A program made the translations under genes and the position numbers. The notes beneath the pieces are model-generated. The model worked only from the letters and a program-made list of their open reading frames with translations. It was not told the DNA's origin and did no database searches. Below are positions 25,641 to 33,547 of a stretch of DNA of 64,000 nt, one piece after another. This DNA comes from a virus. Numbering within the stretch: the stretch's first letter is position 1; each line of letters starts with the position of its first letter. Where the stretch lies: positions 1-64,000 of the IMG/VR virus record IMGVR_UViG_3300008267_000072, one strand, 5' to 3'.

Positions 25641-28600
25641 ATGGCATTGGTATCACCAGGCGTACAGGTTAGCGTTATCGACGAGAGTTTTTATACTCCG
25701 GCCGAACCGGGTACTGTACCTCTTATTTTTATCGCAACTCAAACAAATAAACCGAATCCAGGAGGCACTGGTATTGCACCCGGTACACTAGCATCAAACG
25801 CTGGTAAAGTTTACTTGGTTTCATCACAGAGAGAACTTTCTGAAACATTTGGCGATGCACTGTTTTATACAGATGCTAATAACAATCCAATACACGGCGG
25901 CGAACAAAACGAATATGGTCTTCAAGCAGCGTACTCATTCCTTGGTGTTTCAAACAGAGCATATGTTGTAAGAGCAAATCTAGACCTTTCTGCACTTACT
26001 GCTAGTGCAACAGAAACTGCCGGCAAGCCAACTAATGGTGCATACTGGTTTGACACCAATGACTCGCTATACGGTGTATTTGAGTGGAACGGCAATGCTG
26101 CAAACGTTACTGGTGGACAAACATTTGTAAATAAAGTTCCGTTGGTTATCACAGACACAACCAAAGTAGTTAACTTCAGTGGTGCAAATTATACACCAAA
26201 AGGTAGTGTAGGTGCAATTGGTGACTATGCTGTTGTTGCTGTTACAAATACTAATAAACTATGGTATAAGAATTCTGCAGGTACTTGGGTTGCAGTTGGA
26301 AGCGCAGCGTGGAAAGCAAGTTTTCCATTTGTAACTGCGTCTATTGCTAATCCAACACTAACCACTGGAAAAGTTTTTGGAATCAGTCTAACAGCAGATA
26401 GTAGTGGTGCAACACTTTATGAAATCATAACAACAGGTACAACTGTAGCACAACTAGCAGCAGACATAAATGCAAACAGCGCACTAGTAGCAGATGGTAT
26501 TACTGCTAGTGTTACAAACGGTAGACTAAATCTTTTCTATAACGGTTCAAATGGCGATGTAATTGAACTATTTGGTGATGATGCAACATTTTCTGCACTG
26601 GGCATTACACAGCCTAGATTATATTATCCACCATCAATTCAAGTATCACCTCACACACAAGTTCCTGCGTTTAAAACAGCAGACGTTTCGCCACGTCCAA
26701 CAGGTTCTATTTGGGTTAAGATTACAACTCCAAATCTAGGTGCAAATTGGGATGTTAAGCGTTACAGTTCCGATACAGATTCGTGGACAAAAATTAACTC
26801 TCCAATCTACGCAACTAATCACTCAGCCATTTATGGATTAGACAGCACTGGTGGCGGCGCAAACATTGCCGAAGGATCTCTATACATACAGTATAATTCT
26901 TCAGAGGCTACTAATACTCTAGCAGATTTTAAAATCTTTAGAAAAAATGGTTCAGGTGCAACTACTATTACTAGTAGCAGAGTTGCAGTAGGTTCTTTCC
27001 CAATTGGTACTTTCACATTTGATATGTCAGAAAGTACAACAGGGGTTAGTACGCTAACTACTAAAACTATCTCGTTTACTTCAGGAAACGTAGGAACAGA
27101 CGCAGATACATTAGCAAATGCTATTAACAGTGCAGGATTTACAAATATTACAGCAACAGTTGATAGTCAAAACAGAGTTGTAATTTCACATGCAACTGGC
27201 GGAGAAATTAGAATAGTTGATACTACTGGCGGTTTTGATAATATCTTTACACCATTTGATGCAACAATCTCAACAACAACTACAAATCTATACTTTGTAC
27301 CAGGCACTGATGTTAGTACTTCGCCAAAGCAGTTTGTAGCAACACTTTGGAAGGCGTTGGTTTATGACGCACAAGATACTGCACCTACTACTATTCCTGC
27401 AGATGGTGCTCTATGGTATAGCAGTGTTAATGACGAAGTTGACATCATGGTACACAACGGCACTATTTGGAAGGGATATAGAGAAGTTTATCCTCTAACT
27501 GACCCAGCCGGACCTATTGTTGGCGCATCAGAACCTATAAACGGCGACCGTTCAGATCTCAGCAACTTAGTTGACGGTGATCTATGGATCTCTACCGCAG
27601 ACATACAAAACTATCCGCAAATTTATCGTTATAGCAGTGTAACCAGCAAATGGGTACTAATTGATAAAACTGATCAAACAACTGAAAACGGTGTATTATT
27701 TGCTGATGCACGTTATAACACTGCTGGCGCAAACAGCGATGTTGCTGGCGAAATCACAGAACTACTTGAGAGTGATTATCTCGATCCTGATGCACCAGAT
27801 CCGTCACTATACCCACGCGGTATGTTGCTATGGAACCTACGTCGCAGCGGATTTAACGTGAAGCGTTTTGAGCGTAACTACATCGATATTGATGGTGAAA
27901 ATACTAGAGTCGGTGACGAATCAATGAGTGGTTACTATCCACACCGTTGGGTTACTGAATCACAAAACAATGACGACGGTTCAGGATCGTTTGGATTAAA
28001 TGCACAACGCAAAGTAGTTGTACGTTCTCTACAAGCAAGTGTAAACAGCAATCAGGATGTTAGAGATGATGAATCAAGAATATTCAACCTAATTGCTTGC
28101 CCTGGATATCCAGAACTAATTGGTGAATTGATTAGTCTAAATAATGACAGAGGCCTAACAGCGTTTGTTGTTGGTGATAGTCCTGCAAGATTGCAACCGA
28201 CTACAACTGCAATTAGCAACTGGGCAACCAACGTTAACAGCGCCGTAGAGGATAACGACTCCGGACTAGTAAGCAGAGACGAATATCTAGGTGTTTACTA
28301 TCCATGGGGCTTTAGTAGCGATAATGCAGGCAACAACATTGTTGTACCGCCAAGTCACATGGTATTGCGTGTTATTGCACTCAATGACCAAGTTGCATAT
28401 CCATGGTTTGCTCCTGCTGGTACACGTCGCGGTGGTGTAACTAACGCAACTGCAACAGGTTACTTAAACAGTGAAGGTGAATTTATAAGCACTGCTCTTA
28501 ACACTGGACAAAGAGACACATTGTACCAAAACAACGTTAACCCAATCACGTTCCTTAACGGTGCAGGTCTTGTAGTTTATGGTCAAAAGACTCGTGCAAG

Positions 28601-28934
28601 AAATGCAAGTGCTCTAGATAGAGTTAACGTAGCACGTCTTGTAATTTATCTACGCAGCCAATTAAAAACACTTGCAAAGCCTTATATATTTGAACCAAAC
28701 GACAAAATTACACGCGATGAAATCAAACAGCAGGTAGAAAGTCTATTGGTTGAACTTGTAGGCTTAAGAGCACTTTACGACTATCTAGTTGTGTGTGATG
28801 AAACAAACAACACACCAAGTAGAATTGATAGAAACGAACTGTATGTAGATATTGCAATTGAACCAGTTAAGGCAATTGAATTTATTTATATTCCGCTACG
28901 TCTTAAGAACACAGGAGAAATTGCAGGTCTTTAA
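25641..28934 (+). CDS. 18: Tail sheath protein gp18
   Basis: A 1097-residue contractile sheath subunit. The N-terminus (SPGVQVSVIDESFYTPAEPGTVPLIFIATQ) and C-terminus (RVNVARLVIYLRSQL, KPYIFEPNDKITRDEIK, YDYLVVCDETNN) are hallmarks of phage sheath proteins, the C-terminal domain forming the inner layer that contacts the tube. T4 gp18 is 659 residues. The extra ~440 residues lie in the middle and include short modules with GALW or GDLW, a YRY strand and a KWV strand. They probably decorate the outer surface of the tail. It has its own late motif, AAGGAGA ribosome-binding site and terminator hairpin. Confidence 0.95.
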   Translation: MALVSPGVQVSVIDESFYTPAEPGTVPLIFIATQTNKPNPGGTGIAPGTLASNAGKVYLVSSQRELSETFGDALFYTDANNNPIHGGEQNEYGLQAAYSFLGVSNRAYVVRANLDLSALTASATETAGKPTNGAYWFDTNDSLYGVFEWNGNAANVTGGQTFVNKVPLVITDTTKVVNFSGANYTPKGSVGAIGDYAVVAVTNTNKLWYKNSAGTWVAVGSAAWKASFPFVTASIANPTLTTGKVFGISLTADSSGATLYEIITTGTTVAQLAADINANSALVADGITASVTNGRLNLFYNGSNGDVIELFGDDATFSALGITQPRLYYPPSIQVSPHTQVPAFKTADVSPRPTGSIWVKITTPNLGANWDVKRYSSDTDSWTKINSPIYATNHSAIYGLDSTGGGANIAEGSLYIQYNSSEATNTLADFKIFRKNGSGATTITSSRVAVGSFPIGTFTFDMSESTTGVSTLTTKTISFTSGNVGTDADTLANAINSAGFTNITATVDSQNRVVISHATGGEIRIVDTTGGFDNIFTPFDATISTTTTNLYFVPGTDVSTSPKQFVATLWKALVYDAQDTAPTTIPADGALWYSSVNDEVDIMVHNGTIWKGYREVYPLTDPAGPIVGASEPINGDRSDLSNLVDGDLWISTADIQNYPQIYRYSSVTSKWVLIDKTDQTTENGVLFADARYNTAGANSDVAGEITELLESDYLDPDAPDPSLYPRGMLLWNLRRSGFNVKRFERNYIDIDGENTRVGDESMSGYYPHRWVTESQNNDDGSGSFGLNAQRKVVVRSLQASVNSNQDVRDDESRIFNLIACPGYPELIGELISLNNDRGLTAFVVGDSPARLQPTTTAISNWATNVNSAVEDNDSGLVSRDEYLGVYYPWGFSSDNAGNNIVVPPSHMVLRVIALNDQVAYPWFAPAGTRRGGVTNATATGYLNSEGEFISTALNTGQRDTLYQNNVNPITFLNGAGLVVYGQKTRARNASALDRVNVARLVIYLRSQLKTLAKPYIFEPNDKITRDEIKQQVESLLVELVGLRALYDYLVVCDETNNTPSRIDRNELYVDIAIEPVKAIEFIYIPLRLKNTGEIAGL

Positions 28935-28939
28935 GATTA

Positions 28940-28963
28940 TAGGGGGTTGAAAGATACCCCCTA
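28940..28963 (+). terminator. Hairpin after gp18
   Basis: TAGGGGGT (28940-28947) pairs with ACCCCCTA (28956-28963) around an 8-nt loop, 5 nt after the sheath stop. No T-run follows, so it may only partly terminate and may stabilise the sheath mRNA. Confidence 0.65.
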
Positions 28964-28968
28964 CAATT

Positions 28969-28976
28969 GATAAATA
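28969..28976 (+). promoter_or_regulatory. Late promoter motif GATAAATA for gp19
   Basis: GATAAATA lies 24 nt before the gp19 ATG at 29001, with AAGGAG between them. It would allow the tube gene to be made in excess of the sheath gene. Confidence 0.7.
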
Positions 28977-29000
28977 CTTGTAATAAGGAGTTAATAATAT

Positions 29001-29627
29001 ATGGCAATCTCATCATTAACAAAACTAACTGTTCCACTAGCAACCAACGACAGCGCAAGCAGTCAAGGTTTGCTAATGCCAAAACTTCAATACCGCTTTC
29101 GTGTTACGCTTGAAAACTTTGGTGTCAGTACTCCAACAACTGAACTTACAAAGCAGGTTATGGATGTAACAAGACCAAACTTAACATTTGAAAACATGGA
29201 AGTTCATGTTTACAACTCAAAAGTAAACCTAGCAGGTAAGCATACTTGGAACCCACTAACACTTAACTTACGTGAAGATGTTAACAACAACGTTCAAAAA
29301 CTTGTTGGTGAACAACTACAAAAGCAATTTGATTTCATGGAACAAGCAAGTGCTGCATCAGGTATTGACTACAAGTTCTTAACTCGTATCGAAATTCTAG
29401 ATGGCGGCAACGGTGCATTTACACCTACTGTTCTTGAAACTTGGGAGTGCTATGGTTGCTACATTAGTGAAGCAAACTATAATACACTAAACTATGCAAC
29501 AAGCGAACCAGTAACAATTGCATTAACTATGCAATACGACAACGCTGTACAAACTCCAACTGGCACTGGCCTAGGCACAACAGTCGGACGTAATGTAAGC
29601 ACTGCCGCAACTGGCGCTGGCCGCTAA
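29001..29627 (+). CDS. 19: Tail tube protein gp19
   Basis: A 208-residue tail tube protein. PKLQYRFRVTLENFG, TKQVMDVTRPNLTFENMEVHVYNSKV, and YNTLNYATSEPVTIALTMQYDNA follow the T4 gp19 family, whose stacked hexamers form the rigid tube inside the sheath. T4 gp19 is 163 residues; the extra length is mostly a Gly/Thr/Ala-rich C-terminal tail. It has an AAGGAG site, its own late motif, and a strong hairpin after the stop. Confidence 0.9.
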   Translation: MAISSLTKLTVPLATNDSASSQGLLMPKLQYRFRVTLENFGVSTPTTELTKQVMDVTRPNLTFENMEVHVYNSKVNLAGKHTWNPLTLNLREDVNNNVQKLVGEQLQKQFDFMEQASAASGIDYKFLTRIEILDGGNGAFTPTVLETWECYGCYISEANYNTLNYATSEPVTIALTMQYDNAVQTPTGTGLGTTVGRNVSTAATGAGR

Positions 29628-29650
29628 TAACAAATAAAATGATTGCCATG

Positions 29651-29680
29651 AAAAGGAGGATATTATTCCTCCTTTTCTAT
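29651..29680 (+). terminator. Terminator after gp19
   Basis: AAAAGGAGGA (29651-29660) pairs perfectly with TCCTCCTTTT (29667-29676) around a 6-nt loop, followed by a T-rich stretch. The stem also hides a perfect anti-16S sequence. Confidence 0.75.
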
Positions 29681-29702
29681 TATCTATGCACTTAATCGAA
29701 TA

Positions 29703-29710
29703 GATAAATA
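29703..29710 (+). promoter_or_regulatory. Late promoter motif GATAAATA, 4 nt before a start codon
   Basis: GATAAATA is followed by CAGT and the ATG at 29715. There is no space for a ribosome-binding site, so transcription from it should be leaderless. Confidence 0.6.
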
Positions 29711-29714
29711 CAGT

Positions 29715-30791
29715 ATGTCGATATTCAACGGTTTTTTTGATAACTTTTTTAACTCTGTACAAAATCCTAAAGGCAACTTAGGAGACTACCAACATGCGGC
29801 AAGACTTTATGTTGACAACAACATGCGTCTTGCTCCAAAGTTTAAACATCTCTATCATGTTGTATTAAATATTAATCCTTATGCAATCAGTGATACGTTA
29901 TATCCTTACCGAAGTGAAATTAACATTTTAGCAAGAAGTTCAGACTTGCCAAAATATCGTATGCAAACACAAACAGTTAACCAATACAACAGAAAAAAGA
30001 TTATTCAAACCGGTGTGCAATATCAACCAGTAACTATAGAATTTCATGACGACAACGCAGGATTAACATCTTTACTCTGGGAAAGTTATTTTAGATATTA
30101 CTACAATGACAGTAATTATACTAGAAGAGAAACCGACGGAACTCCGTCAACTACTGTTCCTGCATACTTAAAGGGTGTTAATGGTATAAATCCAATATAT
30201 TGGAATACAGATTCACAGCGATATAGATTTGGCCTAGACAAACCAAACAAACGTTATACGTTCTTTAATAGCATACAAATTTATCAATTGCATCCAAGAA
30301 ATGCAAGAGCATCCTATACTTGTTTTACACTGATTAATCCGTATATTGACAACTTTGAGCATGATGCAGTAAGTCAGGAAAATTCCGAATTTAGTATTAA
30401 TAGATTGAGTGTTTCATACGAATCGGTACAATACTCAAGAGGTTATGTTGAAGTAGGAAATGTTCCACAAAATTTTGCTCAAGAACACTACGATAAAACA
30501 CCTAGTCCTCTATCTACAATAGGCGGCGGCACCACAAGTATATTTGGTCGCGGCGGTGTTATTGCAGGATTAAACAATACCATAGACAGTTTTTCACAAG
30601 GCAACATACTTGCTGGAATTATTAACGGTGCAAACACACTCAACAATTATCAAAATTTATCTAAAGCAGGTGTCAAGCAAGAAGCAAGCGGAATACTTGA
30701 ATCTGTATTAAGTAATTCAATAGGTAATTTATTGTTTCCTAAAAAACCTGCGTCAACAGCAGTTACCGAAACAAAACGAAAATCATTTTAA
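29715..30791 (+). CDS. Tail tube/baseplate tube-like protein
   Basis: A 358-residue protein. HLYHVVLNINPYA, then ARSSDLPKYRMQTQTVNQYNRKK and QPVTIEFHDDNAGL, follow the layout of tail tube and T4 gp54-like baseplate tube proteins: a strand, a short loop describing axial contacts, then a symmetric beta-barrel. The C-terminal ~80 residues are Gly/Asn/Ser-rich and helical (GLNNTIDSFSQGN), comparable to the end of T4 gp54 (about 320 residues). It would start the tail tube on the baseplate. The gp54 link is by pattern only. The late motif sits 4 nt before its ATG. Confidence 0.55.
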   Translation: MSIFNGFFDNFFNSVQNPKGNLGDYQHAARLYVDNNMRLAPKFKHLYHVVLNINPYAISDTLYPYRSEINILARSSDLPKYRMQTQTVNQYNRKKIIQTGVQYQPVTIEFHDDNAGLTSLLWESYFRYYYNDSNYTRRETDGTPSTTVPAYLKGVNGINPIYWNTDSQRYRFGLDKPNKRYTFFNSIQIYQLHPRNARASYTCFTLINPYIDNFEHDAVSQENSEFSINRLSVSYESVQYSRGYVEVGNVPQNFAQEHYDKTPSPLSTIGGGTTSIFGRGGVIAGLNNTIDSFSQGNILAGIINGANTLNNYQNLSKAGVKQEASGILESVLSNSIGNLLFPKKPASTAVTETKRKSF

Positions 30792-30800
30792 GAGATAGCA

Positions 30801-31169
30801 ATGTCAAGTATTACAAATATACAAGAAAACAACGATAGTTCTAAAGCAACAAGATTGTTGTTCAATAGATATTTCTCAAGCGAAATTGCTTATTCCAGTA
30901 GTCAAGTTGATTCAGTGATTGGCTTTTTTAGAAAAAGAGGATTCGACGAATTAGCAGCAATTAGTGTATCTACTATATTATTACAACAGGCAAAGGCTGA
31001 CGGAGTTAATGTTAATTCTTTATTAGATACTCTAGAAGGGTTTGACAAAGTTAAACTAAGCACTTTGGTTACTGCTATCTTAAATGCAAACAGATCTAAA
31101 CTTAGCAAACTTGGTTACAAAGCAGAAGTTAACTACGACAAAGTAGAAGCAAGAAATATACTATACTAA
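30801..31169 (+). CDS. Protein of unknown function
   Basis: A 122-residue, mostly helical protein starting with a Ser/Asn-rich stretch (SSITNIQENNDSS), followed by a compact domain (YSSSQVDSVIGFFRKRGFDELAAISVSTILL). It has no Cys and no enzyme motif. It lies between a tube-like gene and the head completion gene, and its stop overlaps the next start (TAATGG), so it is probably virion-associated or an assembly factor. I do not recognise a family. Confidence 0.6.
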   Translation: MSSITNIQENNDSSKATRLLFNRYFSSEIAYSSSQVDSVIGFFRKRGFDELAAISVSTILLQQAKADGVNVNSLLDTLEGFDKVKLSTLVTAILNANRSKLSKLGYKAEVNYDKVEARNILY

Positions 31170-31606
31170 TGGCTAAGTGGGCGCAAGGAAAATACACTGT
31201 TAAGAATCCTGACAAATATGTTGGTAAAAGAAATCCAACATATCGCAGTAGTTGGGAATTTGCGTTTATGCAATTCTGTGATAACAATCCAAGCATTAAC
31301 AAATGGGCAAGTGAAGCAATTAAGATTCCTTACAAAAATCCTTTTACTGGAAAAAATACAATTTATGTTCCAGACTTTTTTATTGCATATACTGATGCTG
31401 ACGGTAAACAACAGGCTGAACTGATTGAAGTCAAACCGATGAACCAAACTAGTTTAGCAGAAGCCAAAAAAAATAAAACAAATCAAGCACACGCAATACT
31501 CAATTCTATTAAATGGGATGCTGCAAGATCCTGGTGCAGACAAAATGGCATTAACTTTAGAATTATAAATGAAAATGATCTATTCCACAACGGATCTAGA
31601 CGATAA
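31169..31606 (+). CDS. 4: Head completion protein gp4-like
   Basis: A 145-residue protein matching T4 gp4 (also called 50 or 65), about 150 residues. NPDKYVGKRNPTYRSSWEFAFMQFCDNNPSINKW, then WASEAIKIPY and YVPDFFIAYTD, and LIEVKPMNQTS are the characteristic blocks. The order E, PDF, then E-K is that of a TnsA/endonuclease-like fold: Glu in RSSWE, Asp in PDFF, and EVK. The protein completes the head after DNA packaging and may trim DNA ends. Its stop codon region carries the next late motif. Confidence 0.8.
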   Translation: MAKWAQGKYTVKNPDKYVGKRNPTYRSSWEFAFMQFCDNNPSINKWASEAIKIPYKNPFTGKNTIYVPDFFIAYTDADGKQQAELIEVKPMNQTSLAEAKKNKTNQAHAILNSIKWDAARSWCRQNGINFRIINENDLFHNGSRR

Positions 31607-31609
31607 ATA
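31602..31609 (+). promoter_or_regulatory. Late promoter motif GATAAATA overlapping the gp4 stop
   Basis: GATAAATA begins inside the last codon and stop of gp4 and lies 26 nt before the gp16 ATG at 31636. TAATGGGATA lies between them but no strong ribosome-binding site. Confidence 0.6.
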
Positions 31610-31635
31610 ATAGTAGTACTTAATGGGATACTATT

Positions 31636-32133
31636 ATGAAAAAATTAGAAGACTTACTTAACCTTCCTGAATCAAAAGAATTGATCAAAGAAGAAAAAGT
31701 TAAAGAAAAGAAATCAGACCCCGACGCTCTACGAGCACAAGACAAAGCCTTTAGGGAAATTGCTGAGTTTGATAAGATTGCGGCTGCACTTCCCGCAGTT
31801 GACGGCCTTGGACAAATGGCCGATATTGAACTAAACGAGGTGTCTGACAAAGCAATGCAAGCATATGAAGACCTAATGGATCTAGGTATGAATGTGGAAG
31901 CACGTTACAGCGGCAGAGTTTTTGAAGTTGCTAACTCTATGTTGCAAACCAGTTTAAATGCTAAGATTGCAAAACTAGATAAAAAACTTAAAATGGTTGA
32001 ATTACAACTTAAAAAAGACAAGCAAGACAAAGATTCAATCAATGATGGCAATTTTACAGAAGGTGAAGGCTATGTTGTTTCTGACAGAAACAGTTTGCTA
32101 GAACGCCTTAAAGGAATAAACAAAGATAAATAA
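31636..32133 (+). CDS. 16: Small terminase subunit gp16
   Basis: A 165-residue protein, the same size as T4 gp16 (164). The N-terminus is charged (KKLEDLLNLPESKELI), the centre is helical (DKAMQAYEDLMDLGMNVEARYSGRVFEVANSMLQTSLNAKIAKLDKKLKMVEL), and the C-terminus is short and acidic. The central coiled-coil arrangement and the place two genes before gp17 fit the small terminase, which recognises DNA and regulates the large subunit. Two small conserved genes separate it from gp17 here. The last codons GAT AAA TAA form the next late motif. Confidence 0.75.
   Translation: MKKLEDLLNLPESKELIKEEKVKEKKSDPDALRAQDKAFREIAEFDKIAAALPAVDGLGQMADIELNEVSDKAMQAYEDLMDLGMNVEARYSGRVFEVANSMLQTSLNAKIAKLDKKLKMVELQLKKDKQDKDSINDGNFTEGEGYVVSDRNSLLERLKGINKDK
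32125..32132 (+). promoter_or_regulatory. Late promoter motif GATAAATA overlapping the gp16 stop
   Basis: Formed by the last two codons and stop of gp16. It lies 21 nt before the next ATG at 32154. Confidence 0.6.
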
Positions 32134-32153
32134 GTTATAATAGGATCCTAACA

Positions 32154-32702
32154 ATGAAAAAATTTCAAGATTTTTTAGTCGAATCTAAAAAAACATATAG
32201 TTTTAAAATAGGGCTTGCTGGAGAACTTCCAGAAGGCATCAATGATCGTTTAAAGACAATGTTAGAAAAGTTCGGTGTAGAAACATTTTCAGCAGGCAAA
32301 AAAACACCAATACAAGAACGTCCGCTAGATTTTCCAAACTTAGAAAATACAGAAGTTACATACTTTGATGTAGATCTTGTGTATCCAACGACAGAAGCAA
32401 TACTACAAGAATACATCGGTCATTCTTGCAGCGTGCCACGTAGTCATGTTATAGTTAGAAATCCAGACAGTCCGGTAGAAAGACATCAAAGTGTAGAAGA
32501 AAATACCGAATATGAAACTCTTTTAACCAAAGAGGATATGGGCGGTGTTTCGGCACAAGGCAGTGTAGGTACTACTCGTGTAATGGATCTATTAAAAGAA
32601 TTAGAAACTGCTCGTAAGGAAAGCAGTGAAAAAAGTGGCTTCAAAGTAGAATCTAACAATGATCCACAAAACTCCAAAAGTGTATTAGGAAACAAAAAAT
32701 GA
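32154..32702 (+). CDS. Virion-associated protein with T4-like capsid-targeting leader
   Basis: A 182-residue protein that looks conserved in marine T4-like phages. Its first residues, MKKFQDFLVES, align without gaps to the T4 internal protein IPI leader (MKTYQEFIAEA), and residues 8-11 (LVE|S) fit the gp21 prohead protease site. This predicts targeting into the prohead and trimming of the leader. The rest (FKIGLAGELPEGINDRL, PIQERPLDFPNLENTEVTYFDVDL, MDLLKELETARKES) has no enzyme motif. It lies between the terminase genes, the right place for a head protein. Its end overlaps the next gene by 4 nt. Confidence 0.65.
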   Translation: MKKFQDFLVESKKTYSFKIGLAGELPEGINDRLKTMLEKFGVETFSAGKKTPIQERPLDFPNLENTEVTYFDVDLVYPTTEAILQEYIGHSCSVPRSHVIVRNPDSPVERHQSVEENTEYETLLTKEDMGGVSAQGSVGTTRVMDLLKELETARKESSEKSGFKVESNNDPQNSKSVLGNKK

Positions 32703-33505
32703 GCAATATGTTAGACATTTTGAAAAAACTTGACGCTGTCGAGAATAAATCTAAAGTAACTGAGTGTGGTCCTATGCCGTCGTCTGCACCGTCTACTCCA
32801 GTTAGCGTAAACTTATCTGCACCAACAGCACACGACATGGCACAGATGCTTCGTGCATTGGCAAACATCGAATCCGGTGAAGCAAGACCTGCAATGGCAG
32901 CAATGCCAATGGCAATGGCTGCGGATGCAATGGAAGCAGAATACGAAACTGATGAAGAATTTATCAACGAGCCAGACGAAGAATATGCTGACCATAAGTT
33001 TATGACCAAAGATTTGAGCGGCGGTATTAATCGTGAAAAGAATATGTATAAACCAGCAGCAAAAGGTGATAACCCAATGTCTGTTGAATCGATCAAAGAT
33101 CGTTTGTATCGTGCATTGAACGAAAAGAACGCAAAGCCAGATTTCTTAGACATGGACAAAGATGGCAACAAAAAAGAGCCAATGAAAAAAGCAGTTGCTG
33201 ACAAGAAGAAAGCACCTGTTAAAGAAGTATCAAGTAAAACTAGACAATCGTATACTAAGGCAGCAAATGCCAGCCTTGATAAAGCCCTAGACAGTGGAGA
33301 CAAAAAAACTGTAAAAAAGAGAGATAGCGGTCTCGATCTAGCCTATGATAAAAAAATACGCGATATGAAGAAAGACAGTGAAGCACGTTCCAAAGCCAAC
33401 GAAGCAGCAAAACCAGACTTCCTTGATATGGACAAAGATGGCAACAAAAAAGAGCCGATGAAAAAGGCTGTTGCTGATAAGAAAAAAGCACCATTTAAAA
33501 AGTAA
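32699..33505 (+). CDS. Conserved protein with duplicated EF-hand-like loop
   Basis: A 268-residue protein that looks conserved in marine T4-like phages. The N-terminal third is Ala/Met/Pro-rich with a segment HKFMTKDLSGGINREK. Near the end a 29-residue unit occurs twice, with the core FLDMDKDGNKKEPMKKAVAD. DMDKDGNKKEPM has the D-x-D-x-D-G spacing of an EF-hand or dockerin calcium loop, though position 12 is Met instead of Glu. Copies are separated by a Lys-rich, charged stretch. Its C-terminus is basic. A scaffold or core protein role, or calcium binding, is inference. It ends at an intrinsic terminator. Confidence 0.65.
   Translation: MSNMLDILKKLDAVENKSKVTECGPMPSSAPSTPVSVNLSAPTAHDMAQMLRALANIESGEARPAMAAMPMAMAADAMEAEYETDEEFINEPDEEYADHKFMTKDLSGGINREKNMYKPAAKGDNPMSVESIKDRLYRALNEKNAKPDFLDMDKDGNKKEPMKKAVADKKKAPVKEVSSKTRQSYTKAANASLDKALDSGDKKTVKKRDSGLDLAYDKKIRDMKKDSEARSKANEAAKPDFLDMDKDGNKKEPMKKAVADKKKAPFKK
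33131..33493 (+). repeat. 87-bp direct repeat pair
   Basis: Copies at 33131-33217 and 33407-33493 are 276 nt apart, in frame, and differ mostly at third codon positions. Each encodes the DMDKDGNKKEP loop. Confidence 0.85.
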
Positions 33506-33506
33506 C

Positions 33507-33533
33507 AAAAAGCGCCAAGAGGCGCTTTTTTTA
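33507..33533 (+). terminator. Intrinsic terminator before gp17
   Basis: AGCGCC (33511-33516) pairs with GGCGCT (33521-33526) around AAGA, with A and T runs on both sides. Confidence 0.85.
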
Positions 33534-33535
33534 TT

Positions 33536-33543
33536 GCTAAATA
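33536..33543 (+). promoter_or_regulatory. Late promoter motif GCTAAATA, 4 nt before gp17
   Basis: GCTAAATA, then TTTT, then the gp17 ATG at 33548. No ribosome-binding site fits between them, so the message should be leaderless, as for gp14. Confidence 0.65.
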
Positions 33544-33547
33544 TTTT

